Shown: positions 48,081 through 56,228 of the stretch, piece by piece
Numbering within the stretch: position 1 is the first letter of the stretch
Layout of the letters: every line of letters starts with the position of its first letter
NCBI GenBank assembly: GCA_022822265.1
Contig: JAJECA010000060.1
Span: 124,001 to 188,000, forward strand
DNA from: Acidimicrobiia bacterium
Lineage (GTDB): Bacteria; Actinomycetota; Acidimicrobiia; Acidimicrobiales; Bin134
Direction: 5' to 3'
DNA: 64,000 nt
Notes under the pieces: model-generated
Told to the model about the DNA's origin: nothing
Databases searched by the model: none
Seen by the model: only the letters and a program-made list of their open reading frames with translations
Translations under genes and position numbers: made by a program

Positions 48081-48749
48081 ATGCGGGCCGCACTCAAGTC
48101 GGCTGCCCCCACATTGGCGGTCGAGCGCCGTCTATGGGCCGATGGTCACCAGGTGGTGGTGGGCATAGACGAGGTGGGCAAAGGCGCGTGGGCCGGGCCC
48201 CTCACTTTGGTGGCCGCGGTGCTGCCCACCGACCGGAGGGTCTACCGAGTGCGGGACTCCAAGCTCTTGACCGAAGCCGAACGGGAAGGGCTCTTCGACC
48301 GGATCGCCGACTGGTGCGTGGCCTGGTCGGCGGGCCACGCCAGCAACAACGAGTGCGACGAGCTGGGAATGTCGGCGGCCCAGCGCCTGGCCGCCGGGCG
48401 GGCACTGGACGGCCTGGGCCTAGAAGCCGACGCGGTGCTGGTGGACGGGCGGTGGGATTTCGTAGGCAACGGCAAGACCCAGGCCTTGGTCAAGGGCGAC
48501 GCCACCTGCCTGTCCATCGCGGCGGCGTCCATCCTGGCCAAGGTCACCCGCGACCGGCTCATGCGGGCCGCAGCCGAAGACCACCCCGACTACAACTTCG
48601 ACAGCAACAAGGGCTACCCCTGTCCCCGCCATCGAGCCGCCCTGGCCGCCCAAGGTCCCACCCCTCTGCACCGCCGCTCCTGGGCCTTCATGGACAACCA
48701 CGGGTGGTCCCACCTCCGCATCCACCCCGGCTCCCCCTTGCCATTCTGA
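48081..48749 (+). CDS. rnhB: Ribonuclease HII
   Basis: The 222-residue protein removes ribonucleotides from RNA-DNA hybrids and misincorporated ribonucleotides from DNA. The catalytic motif GIDEVGKGAWAGPL with adjacent Asp-Glu lies near residues 31-44. The DSKLL block, a second acidic residue in LVDGRWDF and a third in KGDATCLSIAAASILAKVTRD follow. The C-terminus continues with HRRSWAFMDNH. ATG 48081 is right for the family. It ends just before the convergent vapC. Confidence 0.93.
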   Translation: MRAALKSAAPTLAVERRLWADGHQVVVGIDEVGKGAWAGPLTLVAAVLPTDRRVYRVRDSKLLTEAEREGLFDRIADWCVAWSAGHASNNECDELGMSAAQRLAAGRALDGLGLEADAVLVDGRWDFVGNGKTQALVKGDATCLSIAAASILAKVTRDRLMRAAAEDHPDYNFDSNKGYPCPRHRAALAAQGPTPLHRRSWAFMDNHGWSHLRIHPGSPLPF

Positions 48750-48753
48750 GGGA

Positions 48754-49173
48754 TCAGTCGGCGGTGCCGCGCCCCACTATCCATTCATGGGGTTGGCCGG
48801 TGATGGCGGCGACACGCTCGAAGTCGGCGTCATAGTGGAGCACGGTGAGTTGCCGGGCCTCGGCTATCGCCGCGACGAGAGCGTCCACCAATGAGAGCGA
48901 CCGGTGCTGACCAGACTGGGCCAATTGGCCCTGCACTTCGATTGCCCGCCGGTGGTCGGCGTCTGTGGTGGGAGTATGGGGAAATGCGGTCAGCACTTCC
49001 ATGAGCTCTTGATGATCGGCAGGGCTTTGGGCGCTGAATCCGAGTTCGAAGATCACTGGGGCGCAAACCGCAATGCGCCCCTCGGCTATCAGTGGGGCAG
49101 CGGCTGAAGCGACGATGGGCTTTGCCAGACGGGAAAAGGCGCTGGTGTCAGCCAGGTAGAGGGTTCGCGGCAA
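48754..49173 (-). CDS. vapC: VapC-type PIN-domain toxin
   Basis: The 139-residue PIN-domain ribonuclease of a type II toxin-antitoxin pair shows the acidic positions of the active site: Asp in LADTSAFSRL (about residue 9), Glu in VIFELGF, Asp in LVDALVAAIA and the late DADFERVA. VapC toxins cut tRNA or rRNA. The start is TTG at 49171-49173, directly next to the antitoxin stop (TAG, 49174-49176), with no other start available before the conserved first strand. Use of TTG may keep toxin yield low. Confidence 0.85.
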   Translation of the reverse strand: MPRTLYLADTSAFSRLAKPIVASAAAPLIAEGRIAVCAPVIFELGFSAQSPADHQELMEVLTAFPHTPTTDADHRRAIEVQGQLAQSGQHRSLSLVDALVAAIAEARQLTVLHYDADFERVAAITGQPHEWIVGRGTAD

Positions 49174-49380
49174 CTACTTGTCTCCGCCCCAGGCCGCATC
49201 AACGGCATCGAAGTCGAAGCGCTCGGGCTGGCTGAGCAGCCCGATCAGCTCAAGGCGCCGCCTGGCGTTGACAACCTCCAACAGTGAGGCATGAATGGTC
49301 TCGCGCAGCGTTTTCGTCCCCAATATCTCCGCAGCCCGCTGAGCGATATCTCGATCTACAACAACAGATGTCTTAGTCAC
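49174..49380 (-). CDS. vapB: VapB-type antitoxin
   Basis: The 68-residue protein precedes vapC without a gap. It has a ribbon-helix-helix-like N-terminus (TKTSVVVDRDIAQRAAEILG), a linker helix, and a Trp/Asp-rich tail (ERFDFDAVDAAWGGDK) typical of antitoxins that wrap the PIN active site. It should bind DNA at its own promoter and repress the pair. The GTG at 49380 follows a TATCTT hexamer by 6 bases. Confidence 0.82.
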   Translation of the reverse strand: MTKTSVVVDRDIAQRAAEILGTKTLRETIHASLLEVVNARRRLELIGLLSQPERFDFDAVDAAWGGDK

Positions 49381-49386
49381 AAGCTC

Positions 49387-49392
49387 AAGATA
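49387..49392 (-). promoter_or_regulatory. -10 hexamer TATCTT of vapBC
   Basis: On the minus strand TATCTT ends 6 bases before GTG 49380. The palindromic GATATC overlapping it could be part of a VapB operator; that part is inference. Confidence 0.45.
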
Positions 49393-49447
49393 TCACGACC
49401 GCGTCCGTTCTCCTCGAACGATTGACCGTGCGGTAGCGGCGAGCGGG

Positions 49448-49453
49448 TACGAT
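49448..49453 (+). promoter_or_regulatory. -10 hexamer TACGAT of the NifU-N gene
   Basis: TACGAT ends 10 bases before ATG 49464, the widest spacing in the set. A short or absent leader is expected. Confidence 0.35.
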
Positions 49454-49463
49454 CGCGGGTCGT

Positions 49464-49784
49464 ATGGGGCAGCCGGTGACTGTTGTGGAGAGGGCGACTA
49501 GTCGCCCCGGGGTGATCCGTTTTGAGATTAACCGGAGCATCACCGGCACTGGCCATGAGCACTATTCCGTCGGGCGGGAAGTGGCCGGGGAGCGGCCGGT
49601 GGACGAGTTGGCCCGCCGTCTGTTCGACCGGGGCGGGATCGACTCCATCCATGTGAACAGCAACATCATCACCGTGGATTTGGCCAAGGGCGGTACCCGG
49701 GACGGCATCGACGATCTGATCGCCAACCTGTTCATCTACTACGGCCCCGGCGTCGAGGTGCCCACCATTCCCGAAGGGGACTGA
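49464..49784 (+). CDS. NifU N-terminal/scaffold domain protein
   Basis: The 106-residue protein matches the small NifU-N (PF08712-type) domain: FEINRSITGTGHEHY, ARRLFDRGGIDSIHVNSNIITV and a GIDDLIANLFIYYG block. In two-domain Nfu proteins this domain precedes the CxxC iron-sulfur domain; here only the N-domain is present and there is no Cys, so it does not itself carry a cluster. It may be a regulator or adaptor in Fe-S assembly. It is followed after 15 bases by a membrane protein. Confidence 0.78.
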   Translation: MGQPVTVVERATSRPGVIRFEINRSITGTGHEHYSVGREVAGERPVDELARRLFDRGGIDSIHVNSNIITVDLAKGGTRDGIDDLIANLFIYYGPGVEVPTIPEGD

Positions 49785-49799
49785 CGGGCGGCAGAGGCG

Positions 49800-50972
49800 A
49801 TGACCTCTCGCCGTGAGGCCACCGAGCGCTGGTTCATCCGGCGGGGCGTTCCCCACGTAATCCACGACTACCGGGCCAGCACCGACGTTTTCACTCGGGC
49901 CGTGCCGTTCTTGGCCCTAGTGTTCCTGGTCGAGATTTTCGCCTCCTTTGGCGACCGCTTCGACGGCTGGGCGCAATTCGGCGTGTTCTGGGCGGGCGCG
50001 GGCATCGCTTTGGGGGCAGTGGCGGCGGTCAATCGGCTTAGAGGTCGGCGGCTGTTCCAGCTTCCCGATCGGGTGGGCGCCATCGAGCTGGCTGTGTTCG
50101 TGTTGGTGCCCCCGGTGTTGCCCGCCTTGTTCTCTGACGACCGGCTGTCTGATACCGCTGGCCTGGCGCTGATCAACGTCGCCCTGCTTGTGCTGGCCTA
50201 TGTGGTGGTGAGCTTTGGCCTGCTTCCCATGCTGTTCTGGGCCGGTGCATACTCCGTCAACCAGATAGCCCTGATCGGTCGATTGGTGGGGCGAATTCTG
50301 CCCCTGCTTCTGGTGTTCAGCGCCTTTTTGTTCCTGAACGCCGAAGTGTGGCAAGTGGCCCACGATTTCACTTGGCCCTTCTACGCCATAGTGCTGGGGG
50401 TATTCGGACTCATAGCTCTTGGCTCGGTGGCGGTTCGGGTGCCATCTGAACTGGTGGGCCTGGCCCACTTTGAGAGCTGGGAGCAGGCCTGTGAGTTGAT
50501 CGACGGATGTGACTCGCCGTTGGCCTCGGCTACACCGCCCACGGACTTCTCGGTATCCGCCGTTCCGGCGCTCGACCGCATGGACCGGGTGAATCTGGGA
50601 CTGCTGATATTTGTGGCCCAGGCCGTGCGGGTGGTGTTGGTAGGCGTGGTGATCGGAGCGTTCTATGTGGCCTTCGGCCTGCTGGTGGTAAGGGAGGCCA
50701 CCATCGTGTCGTGGGTGGCGTCGGACGCCCTGGATCCTCTGGCCCGCTTCGGCCTGTTCGGCACTGAGCTGGTGCTCACCTGGGAGCTGCTGGCGGTGTC
50801 GGGCTTCATCGCCACTCTCTCCGCTCTGCAGTTCGCCGTGTCAACCATCACCGACAAGGCCTACCGGGAGCACTTCTACGACGACATGGCCCACGAAGCC
50901 CGTGAAGTGCTGGCCACTCGGGCTCTGTACTTGGTGGAACTCAGCCGGGAGGCCGAGCAGCAAGGCGGTTAG
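49800..50972 (+). CDS. Multi-pass membrane protein, unknown function
   Basis: The 390-residue protein has roughly eight hydrophobic segments: FLALVFLVEIFASF, FWAGAGIALGAVAAV, VGAIELAVFVLVPPVLPALF, ALINVALLVLAYVVVSFG, ILPLLLVFSAFLFL, YAIVLGVFGLIALGSVAV, LGLLIFVAQAVRVVLVGVVIGAFYVAFGLLV and a last one. A soluble loop at about residues 225-262 separates helices six and seven. The cytosolic C-terminus is acidic and ends in EEAEQQGG-like charge. No family is recognised. The start ATG 49800 is 15 bases after the NifU-N stop, so the two may be co-transcribed; the stop overlaps that of the convergent amidohydrolase. Confidence 0.72.
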   Translation: MTSRREATERWFIRRGVPHVIHDYRASTDVFTRAVPFLALVFLVEIFASFGDRFDGWAQFGVFWAGAGIALGAVAAVNRLRGRRLFQLPDRVGAIELAVFVLVPPVLPALFSDDRLSDTAGLALINVALLVLAYVVVSFGLLPMLFWAGAYSVNQIALIGRLVGRILPLLLVFSAFLFLNAEVWQVAHDFTWPFYAIVLGVFGLIALGSVAVRVPSELVGLAHFESWEQACELIDGCDSPLASATPPTDFSVSAVPALDRMDRVNLGLLIFVAQAVRVVLVGVVIGAFYVAFGLLVVREATIVSWVASDALDPLARFGLFGTELVLTWELLAVSGFIATLSALQFAVSTITDKAYREHFYDDMAHEAREVLATRALYLVELSREAEQQGG

Positions 50973-52666
50973 CCAACCGCTCCGTTGCGCAGAAATTCGC
51001 CGGGCAGCGCGCCGGTGGATCGGTCGCCGGCCCAGGTGGGAACGCCGTTGACCACGGTGGCCCGATAGCCGGCCGGCTTGCGGCTGTAGCGCCAGCTGCC
51101 GGTGGGCAGGTCGTCGACTCGGACCTCGTCACCCAGGTCGATCTCGTCTAGGGCGAACACGGCCAGGTCGGCAGCCATTCCCTCGGCTATCGCACCCCGG
51201 CCGGAAATGCCGAAGAACGCGGCCTGCTTGCCGGTCACCGAGTGAACCGCCTCCTCGACGGAGAGCAGCCCCAGCTCTCGCACCATCTCGGTCAAGAAAA
51301 AGGTGGCGTCGCCCGCCCCGACGAACATTTGGATGTGGGCACCGGCATCCGACGCCCCGTTCACCGTCAGCGGCGAGCGGGCCATGGCGGCCAGCGTCTC
51401 GTTGTCCACCGGCTGGGGCTGGGTCTTGAGGTGGGTTCCCATGTTGTTGTCCAGCAGCCAGTCGGCCACCGCGTCCGACAGGTGTACGCCCCGAGCGTCG
51501 GCCAGATCGGCGATAGAGCGTCCGGTCCACTCGGCGTTGCGGGGCTCGTCGGAGGCCAGCAGGATCATGTGGGGGCGGTTGATGGGGGCCAGGGTGTAGG
51601 TGCAGGCGTCCCAGTCGCGGCGGGCCCGCTCTCGCCAGGCATCGTCGCGGAGCATGGCCATCTTGGCCTCGTCGCCGTCCACGTTGCACAGCTCGTGCCA
51701 CGCTTCCACCCCGCTCCACATGATCGACCGCTCGAAGTGCAGGTTCACATAACCGGGCCGCACCGAGAACAGCGTGGCGATCTCGCCGCCTTCGGAGTTG
51801 AGCCGCTCCACCAGGTCTAGGGAGATCTTGCGCTCCTTGGCCCGGTTTTCTTGGGCGAAGAAGCCGCCCCAGTTGGCCCGGATACCCCGATCCCGGCACA
51901 GCGCGGCCATGCGCTCCATGTCGCCGGGGAAGTGCTCGAACTCGAAGGCCCGGGGCACGAACTGGAAGGTGGTGCCGGGATGGGCGGCCACCACGTCGAG
52001 CAGGTCGCCCCACTCCTGGTCGTCGGCCATGCGGCTGGGCACCAGCCGGTTGTGGCGGTCCAAGTCCATCAGCGAAGTCGACAGGCCAAAGGCTCCGGCG
52101 GACAGGCCCTCGTTGAGCAGGTGGGCCATCTCGGCCCGCTCGGCCTCGGTGGCGGCCCGCTCCCACGCCTCGGCGCCCATGACCCACATCCTCAGGGTCT
52201 GGTGGGGGAAGAAGGCGGCCACGTTGAGCGCCGTCGGGTGCTCGTCATTGGCGGCCTGGTACTCGGGCCAGGTCTCCCACGTCCACGGGATGGCGGTCTC
52301 GAAGGCGTCGGTGGGCAGGTCCTCGATGAAGCACATCAGCTCGATGAGCTGGTTGCGGTCGGCCTCCCGCAGCGGCGCCAGTCCCAGTCCGCAGTTGGCC
52401 AGCACCACGCTGGTGGTGCCGTGCGATGGCATGGGGTCGATGTGGGGGTCCCACCACAGCGATCCGTCGTAGTGGGTGTGAGGCTCGATGAACCCCGGCG
52501 TCACCAATGCGCCGCCGGCGTCGATCTCGGGCTCGCCGTCGGGCCGAAGTGCCGGTCCTACTTCGGCGATCTTTCCCGAGCGCACCCGCACGTCGGCCTC
52601 ATAGGAGGGAGCGCCGGTGCCGTCCACCACCGTCCCCCCGCGAACCAGCAAGTCTCCTGAATCCAT
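50969..52666 (-). CDS. Amidohydrolase of the N-acyl-D-amino-acid deacylase family
   Basis: The 565-residue metal-dependent hydrolase has the urease-type barrel: GGTVVDGTGAPSYEADV and GGALVTPGFIEPHTHYDGSLWWD with the metal His pair (about residues 60-64). A long substrate domain and a GASDAGAHIQMF block carrying the late Asp and His follow. The C-terminal beta-sandwich is DLAVFALDEIDLGDEV. D-aminoacylases release free D-amino acids. ATG 52666 follows a TAAGGT hexamer by 6 bases. It is alone on its strand and convergent with the membrane protein. Substrate identity is open. Confidence 0.88.
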   Translation of the reverse strand: MDSGDLLVRGGTVVDGTGAPSYEADVRVRSGKIAEVGPALRPDGEPEIDAGGALVTPGFIEPHTHYDGSLWWDPHIDPMPSHGTTSVVLANCGLGLAPLREADRNQLIELMCFIEDLPTDAFETAIPWTWETWPEYQAANDEHPTALNVAAFFPHQTLRMWVMGAEAWERAATEAERAEMAHLLNEGLSAGAFGLSTSLMDLDRHNRLVPSRMADDQEWGDLLDVVAAHPGTTFQFVPRAFEFEHFPGDMERMAALCRDRGIRANWGGFFAQENRAKERKISLDLVERLNSEGGEIATLFSVRPGYVNLHFERSIMWSGVEAWHELCNVDGDEAKMAMLRDDAWRERARRDWDACTYTLAPINRPHMILLASDEPRNAEWTGRSIADLADARGVHLSDAVADWLLDNNMGTHLKTQPQPVDNETLAAMARSPLTVNGASDAGAHIQMFVGAGDATFFLTEMVRELGLLSVEEAVHSVTGKQAAFFGISGRGAIAEGMAADLAVFALDEIDLGDEVRVDDLPTGSWRYSRKPAGYRATVVNGVPTWAGDRSTGALPGEFLRNGAVG

Positions 52667-52672
52667 GCCAGA

Positions 52673-52678
52673 ACCTTA
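52673..52678 (-). promoter_or_regulatory. -10 hexamer TAAGGT of the amidohydrolase
   Basis: On the minus strand TAAGGT ends 6 bases before ATG 52666, giving a leaderless start. Confidence 0.5.
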
Positions 52679-52727
52679 GGAGGAAAATTGACCCGAATCC
52701 GACTCGGCTCTGAGGGAGAATTGGCAG

Positions 52728-52753
52728 ACCGCATCGAGACCATTTGATGCGGT
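52728..52753. promoter_or_regulatory. 8-base inverted repeat upstream of pheS
   Basis: ACCGCATC, a 10-base loop and GATGCGGT form a perfect inverted repeat in the 120-base spacer before pheS. It lies upstream of the likely -10 (52773-52778), so it is more probably an operator than a transcribed attenuator. No T-tract or leader peptide with Phe codons is seen. Confidence 0.45.
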
Positions 52754-52772
52754 GTTGAAGGACAAGGGTTGC

Positions 52773-52778
52773 CATAGT
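52773..52778 (+). promoter_or_regulatory. -10 hexamer CATAGT of pheST
   Basis: CATAGT ends 8 bases before ATG 52787. The match to TAnnnT is imperfect, but position and lack of a ribosome-binding site are as in other leaderless units. Confidence 0.4.
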
Positions 52779-52786
52779 GGAGTCCG

Positions 52787-53782
52787 ATGGCTGAGCCAGA
52801 ACAATTGGTGGTCGAAGCCGAACGGCGGGCGGCGGCCGCGACCACCCTCGATGAACTGGGCGCGGTGCGGACCGCGATGACCGGCAAGCGCTCTCCTCTG
52901 GTGGCGGCTCGCAAGGCTCTGGGCGACATGGAGCCCGACGCCCGGAAGCAGGCCGGGCAGGCCTTGAACGCAGCCAAAGCGTCCATCGACGAGATTCTGA
53001 GCGCCCGCGAGGCCGAGTTGGCGGCCGCGGCCCGGGCCCAGCAGCTGGCCGCCGAGCGGCTCGATCTCACCGAGGTCACCGAGCAATCCGCTAGCGGCCA
53101 TCTCCACGTGATCACTCAGACCTGGCAGGAGTTGGAGGACGTGTTCGTGGGCATGGGGTATCGAGTGGCCGAAGGTCCCGAGATCGAGAGCGAGTGGTAC
53201 AACTTCGGCGCCCTGAACTTCCCCCTCGGGCACCCGGCCCGGGACATGTACGACACCCTGTATGTGGACTACGGCGAGCCGGGCACCACCCTGCTGCGCA
53301 CCCACACCTCTCCGGTGCAGGCCCGGGTGATGGAGAACCAGGAGCCCCCCATCTATGTGGTGGCCCCCGGCCGGTGCTTCCGCCAGGACACCGCCGATGC
53401 CACCCACATGCCGGTGTTCCATCAGATCGAGGGGCTGGTGGTGGACCGCGACACCACCCTGGGCGACCTGGCCGGGACCATCGAGGCGTTCACTGCCGCT
53501 TACTTCGGCCCCGGCTTCTCCTCTCGGCTGCGGCCCTCCTATTTCCCGTTCACCGAGCCGTCAGCCGAGTTCGACATTCAGCGCCCCGACGGCACCTGGC
53601 TGGAGCTGGGGGGCTGCGGCATGGTCCACCCCAACGTGTTCGAGGCCTGCGGCATCGACCCCGAGCAGTGGCAGGGGTTTGCCTTCGGGTTCGGTATCGA
53701 CCGCCTGGCCCTCATCCGGTTCGGCATAGACGACCTGCGCGAGCTGTGGACCAACGACATCCGCTTTTTGGAGCAGTTCTGA
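52787..53782 (+). CDS. pheS: Phenylalanyl-tRNA synthetase alpha subunit
   Basis: The 331-residue alpha subunit of the (alpha-beta)2 PheRS charges tRNA-Phe. An N-terminal coiled-coil arm (about residues 1-95) is followed by the class II core: motif 1 region with GYRVAEGPEIESEWYNF, motif 2 with PGRCFRQDTADATHMPVFHQIEG (two segments around residue 195-215), and motif 3 in FGFGIDRLALIRFGIDD. It is the first gene of the pheS-pheT unit, 34 bases before pheT. Length is typical for actinobacteria. Confidence 0.95.
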   Translation: MAEPEQLVVEAERRAAAATTLDELGAVRTAMTGKRSPLVAARKALGDMEPDARKQAGQALNAAKASIDEILSAREAELAAAARAQQLAAERLDLTEVTEQSASGHLHVITQTWQELEDVFVGMGYRVAEGPEIESEWYNFGALNFPLGHPARDMYDTLYVDYGEPGTTLLRTHTSPVQARVMENQEPPIYVVAPGRCFRQDTADATHMPVFHQIEGLVVDRDTTLGDLAGTIEAFTAAYFGPGFSSRLRPSYFPFTEPSAEFDIQRPDGTWLELGGCGMVHPNVFEACGIDPEQWQGFAFGFGIDRLALIRFGIDDLRELWTNDIRFLEQF

Positions 53783-53816
53783 TGGTTCGCACTCCGATGT
53801 TTGAGGCGGTAGCGCG

Positions 53817-56174
53817 GTGAAGGTGCTGTTGAGCTGGCTGCGGGAGTTCGCCCCCGACATCGACGGCGACCCCGAGCAGTTGGCTGAAGTACTAGCCGAC
53901 TTGGGCCTGGCGGTGGAGGAGCTGTCCCATGTGGGGCGGGGGCTGGACGGCATCGTGATCGCCGAAGTGCTGGCCACCCGGCCCCATCCCGATGCCGACC
54001 GGATTCACCTAGTGGACGTGGACGCCGGCGACGGCGAGGCCCTCCAAGTGTGCTGTGGGGCCTTCAACATGGCGGTGGGCGACTTGGTGCCGCTGGCCAC
54101 TGTGGGAACCACCATGCCCAACGGCATTGAGATTGCCCGCCGCAAAATGCGGGGCGAGTGGAGCAACGGAATGCTGTGCTCGGGGGCCGAGATAGGCATG
54201 GGCGACGACCACGAGGGCATCTTGATCTTGGAACAGGACCTGTCGTTGGGACTCCCCTTGGCCGAGGCGCTGGGCATCCACCCCGATGTGTTGTTCGACC
54301 TGGAGGTGAACCCCAACCGCCCCGACGCCATGTCGGTTATGGGCGTGGCCCGCGACCTGGCCGCCCGCATGGGAGTGCCCTTCTCGGTCGCGGTTCCCGA
54401 TGTCAATCAGACCGGAACGCCCGCGGCCGAGCGGGCGTCGGTGAGCATCGCCGCCCCCGATTTCTGCCAGCGCTTTGGGGTGCGAGTGCTCGACAATGTT
54501 CCCTCGGGAGCGTCGCCCCGATGGATGGCCAACCGGTTGTTGGCCGTGGGGCAGCGGCCCATCAACGCGGTGGTCGACCTGTCCAACTACGTGATGTTCG
54601 AGCTGGGCCAGCCCAACCACACTTACGACCTCAATCTCGTACCCGGCGGGGAGCTGGGGGTGCGCATGGCCCATCGGGGCGAAGAGTTGATCACTTTGGA
54701 CGGCACGGCACGGGCTCTCACCACCTACGACGGGGTGATCGTCAACCGCGACGACGAGGCCATCGGCCTGGCCGGGATCATGGGCGGGGCCTCCACAGAG
54801 ATCTCCACTGACACCCGCTCGGTGCTGCTGGAAGCCGCCTGGTGGGATCCCATGACCATCGCCCGAACCGCCCGCCGATTGGGCCTGCGCAGCGAGGCCT
54901 CGGCCCGCTTCGAGCGGGGCGCCGACCCCGACATCATCCCTTTGGCGCTGGACCGCTTTGCCGAGCTGGCCGCCGCCCTCGGATCAACCACTGCCCCCGG
55001 CATGATCGACGCCGCCGGCAATCGCCCTGAGCCGAGCACCGTTCGGGTCCGCTCACGACGGGTCAATTCCATATTGGGCACCGACCTGAGCACCAGCGAG
55101 ATGACCGGCCTGCTCGAGCCCATCGGGTTCGCCTGCGAGACGGGCGGCGACAGCCAGGACTTCAACGTCACCATCCCGTCGTGGCGGCTGGATTCGGCCA
55201 CCGAGATCGACGTGATCGAGGAAGTGGGCCGGCTTCACGGCTTCTCCAAGATCGCCCGCACCGTCCCGGTGACCGAGCAGGCCGGCGCTCTCACCTCCCA
55301 GCAACTAGACCGCCGCCAGGTCCGGGCATTGCTCACCGGCATGGGGATCTCCGAGGCCATGCCCCTGCCCTTCCTAGCCCCCGGCGATCTGGCCGCAGCC
55401 GGCCTCGGCGACGACGGCATAACCGTGACCAACCCGCTGGTGGCCGAGGAGTCGATAATGCGGACTTCGCTGCGCCCCGGTCTGTTGAAGGCATTGGCCT
55501 ACAACGCCGCCCGGCGCACCACCGGGGTGTCGCTGTTCGAGATTGGCCGGGTGAATCCCGGCGGGGGAGGGGATCTCCCCGATGAGCATGAGCACCTCGC
55601 CGTGATCCTGGCCGGTCAAGAGGCCACCGCCGCCACCACACTGTGGCGCCGCCTGGCCCGCCATCTGACCGTGACGCGCCCCGGCGTGGTCAACGGCCCA
55701 GTAGACGGCCTTCATCCGGGCCGGTCGGGCCAAGTGCTGGCCGACGGCCAGCCGGTCGGCGCGCTGGGCGAGATCGACCCCCAAGTGCTGGATGCCTATG
55801 AGATCGATGAGCGGGTGGCCTGGCTGGAAGTTGATCTGGGCGCTCTATTGGAAGCTGATCGAGCCCTGGCCCCGTATCGAGCCCCCAGCCGCTACCCGTC
55901 CAGCGACGTGGATCTGGCCTTCACCGTTCCCGACGAGGTGTCGGCCGATGAGGTGTCCGCCACCATCGCCGAGGCCGGAGGCGAATTGCTGGCCTCAGTC
56001 GCCCTGTTCGACGTGTTCCGCTCCGACCAACTCGGCGAAGGCCACCGCAGCCTGGCTTTCACCCTCCGCTTCGAAGCCCCCGACCGCACCCTCAACGACG
56101 CCGAAGTAGCCAAGGCCCGCCAATCCTGCATCGACGCCGTCACAGCAACCCACAACGCCTCCCTCCGCGGCTGA
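53817..56174 (+). CDS. pheT: Phenylalanyl-tRNA synthetase beta subunit
   Basis: The 785-residue beta subunit has an N-terminal EMAP/tRNA-binding domain (about residues 40-150, with VLATRPHPDADRIHLVDVD). The B3/B4 editing domain (GLRSEASARFERGADPD and VNPNRPDA blocks), B5 repeats, a catalytic-like core and the C-terminal FDX-ACB anticodon-binding domain (SRYPSSDVDLAFTVPD at about 680) follow. The GTG start at 53817 directly begins KVLLSWLREF, the family N-terminus. The argC promoter lies 20 bases after its stop. Confidence 0.95.
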   Translation: MKVLLSWLREFAPDIDGDPEQLAEVLADLGLAVEELSHVGRGLDGIVIAEVLATRPHPDADRIHLVDVDAGDGEALQVCCGAFNMAVGDLVPLATVGTTMPNGIEIARRKMRGEWSNGMLCSGAEIGMGDDHEGILILEQDLSLGLPLAEALGIHPDVLFDLEVNPNRPDAMSVMGVARDLAARMGVPFSVAVPDVNQTGTPAAERASVSIAAPDFCQRFGVRVLDNVPSGASPRWMANRLLAVGQRPINAVVDLSNYVMFELGQPNHTYDLNLVPGGELGVRMAHRGEELITLDGTARALTTYDGVIVNRDDEAIGLAGIMGGASTEISTDTRSVLLEAAWWDPMTIARTARRLGLRSEASARFERGADPDIIPLALDRFAELAAALGSTTAPGMIDAAGNRPEPSTVRVRSRRVNSILGTDLSTSEMTGLLEPIGFACETGGDSQDFNVTIPSWRLDSATEIDVIEEVGRLHGFSKIARTVPVTEQAGALTSQQLDRRQVRALLTGMGISEAMPLPFLAPGDLAAAGLGDDGITVTNPLVAEESIMRTSLRPGLLKALAYNAARRTTGVSLFEIGRVNPGGGGDLPDEHEHLAVILAGQEATAATTLWRRLARHLTVTRPGVVNGPVDGLHPGRSGQVLADGQPVGALGEIDPQVLDAYEIDERVAWLEVDLGALLEADRALAPYRAPSRYPSSDVDLAFTVPDEVSADEVSATIAEAGGELLASVALFDVFRSDQLGEGHRSLAFTLRFEAPDRTLNDAEVAKARQSCIDAVTATHNASLRG

Positions 56175-56192
56175 ACTTCTACTGCAATTGAC

Positions 56193-56221
56193 TTGAATAC
56201 TTATTCATAGTTGTGCATAAT
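56193..56221 (+). promoter_or_regulatory. argC promoter (TTGAAT-17-CATAAT), leaderless
   Basis: A -35-like TTGAAT (56193-56198) and a -10 CATAAT (56216-56221) are separated by exactly 17 bases. The -10 ends 7 bases before ATG 56229, so +1 falls at the start codon. The region is visibly AT-rich compared with the rest of the window, and there is no ribosome-binding site. Confidence 0.65.
56194..56207 (+). promoter_or_regulatory. ARG box (ArgR operator)
   Basis: TGAAT-ACTT-ATTCA is a perfect palindrome matching the conserved ARG box core recognised by ArgR. It overlaps the -35 of the argC promoter, so ArgR-arginine binding would block transcription. A weaker second half-site (TGCAT, 56214-56218) is at the spacing expected of tandem boxes but degenerate. 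ArgR is encoded in the same operon at 61378. Confidence 0.75.
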
Positions 56222-56228
56222 TGTACCC

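Noticed and set aside
49381-49463. Possible small RNA or tRNA in the vapB/NifU-N spacer
   Set aside because: The 83-base spacer holds the two divergent promoters and shows no cloverleaf, anticodon arm or terminator hairpin.
52728-52786. T-box or Phe-leader attenuator for pheST
   Set aside because: There is no T-box core sequence, no leader peptide with a run of Phe codons and no T-tract terminator, and the likely transcription start is next to the pheS ATG.
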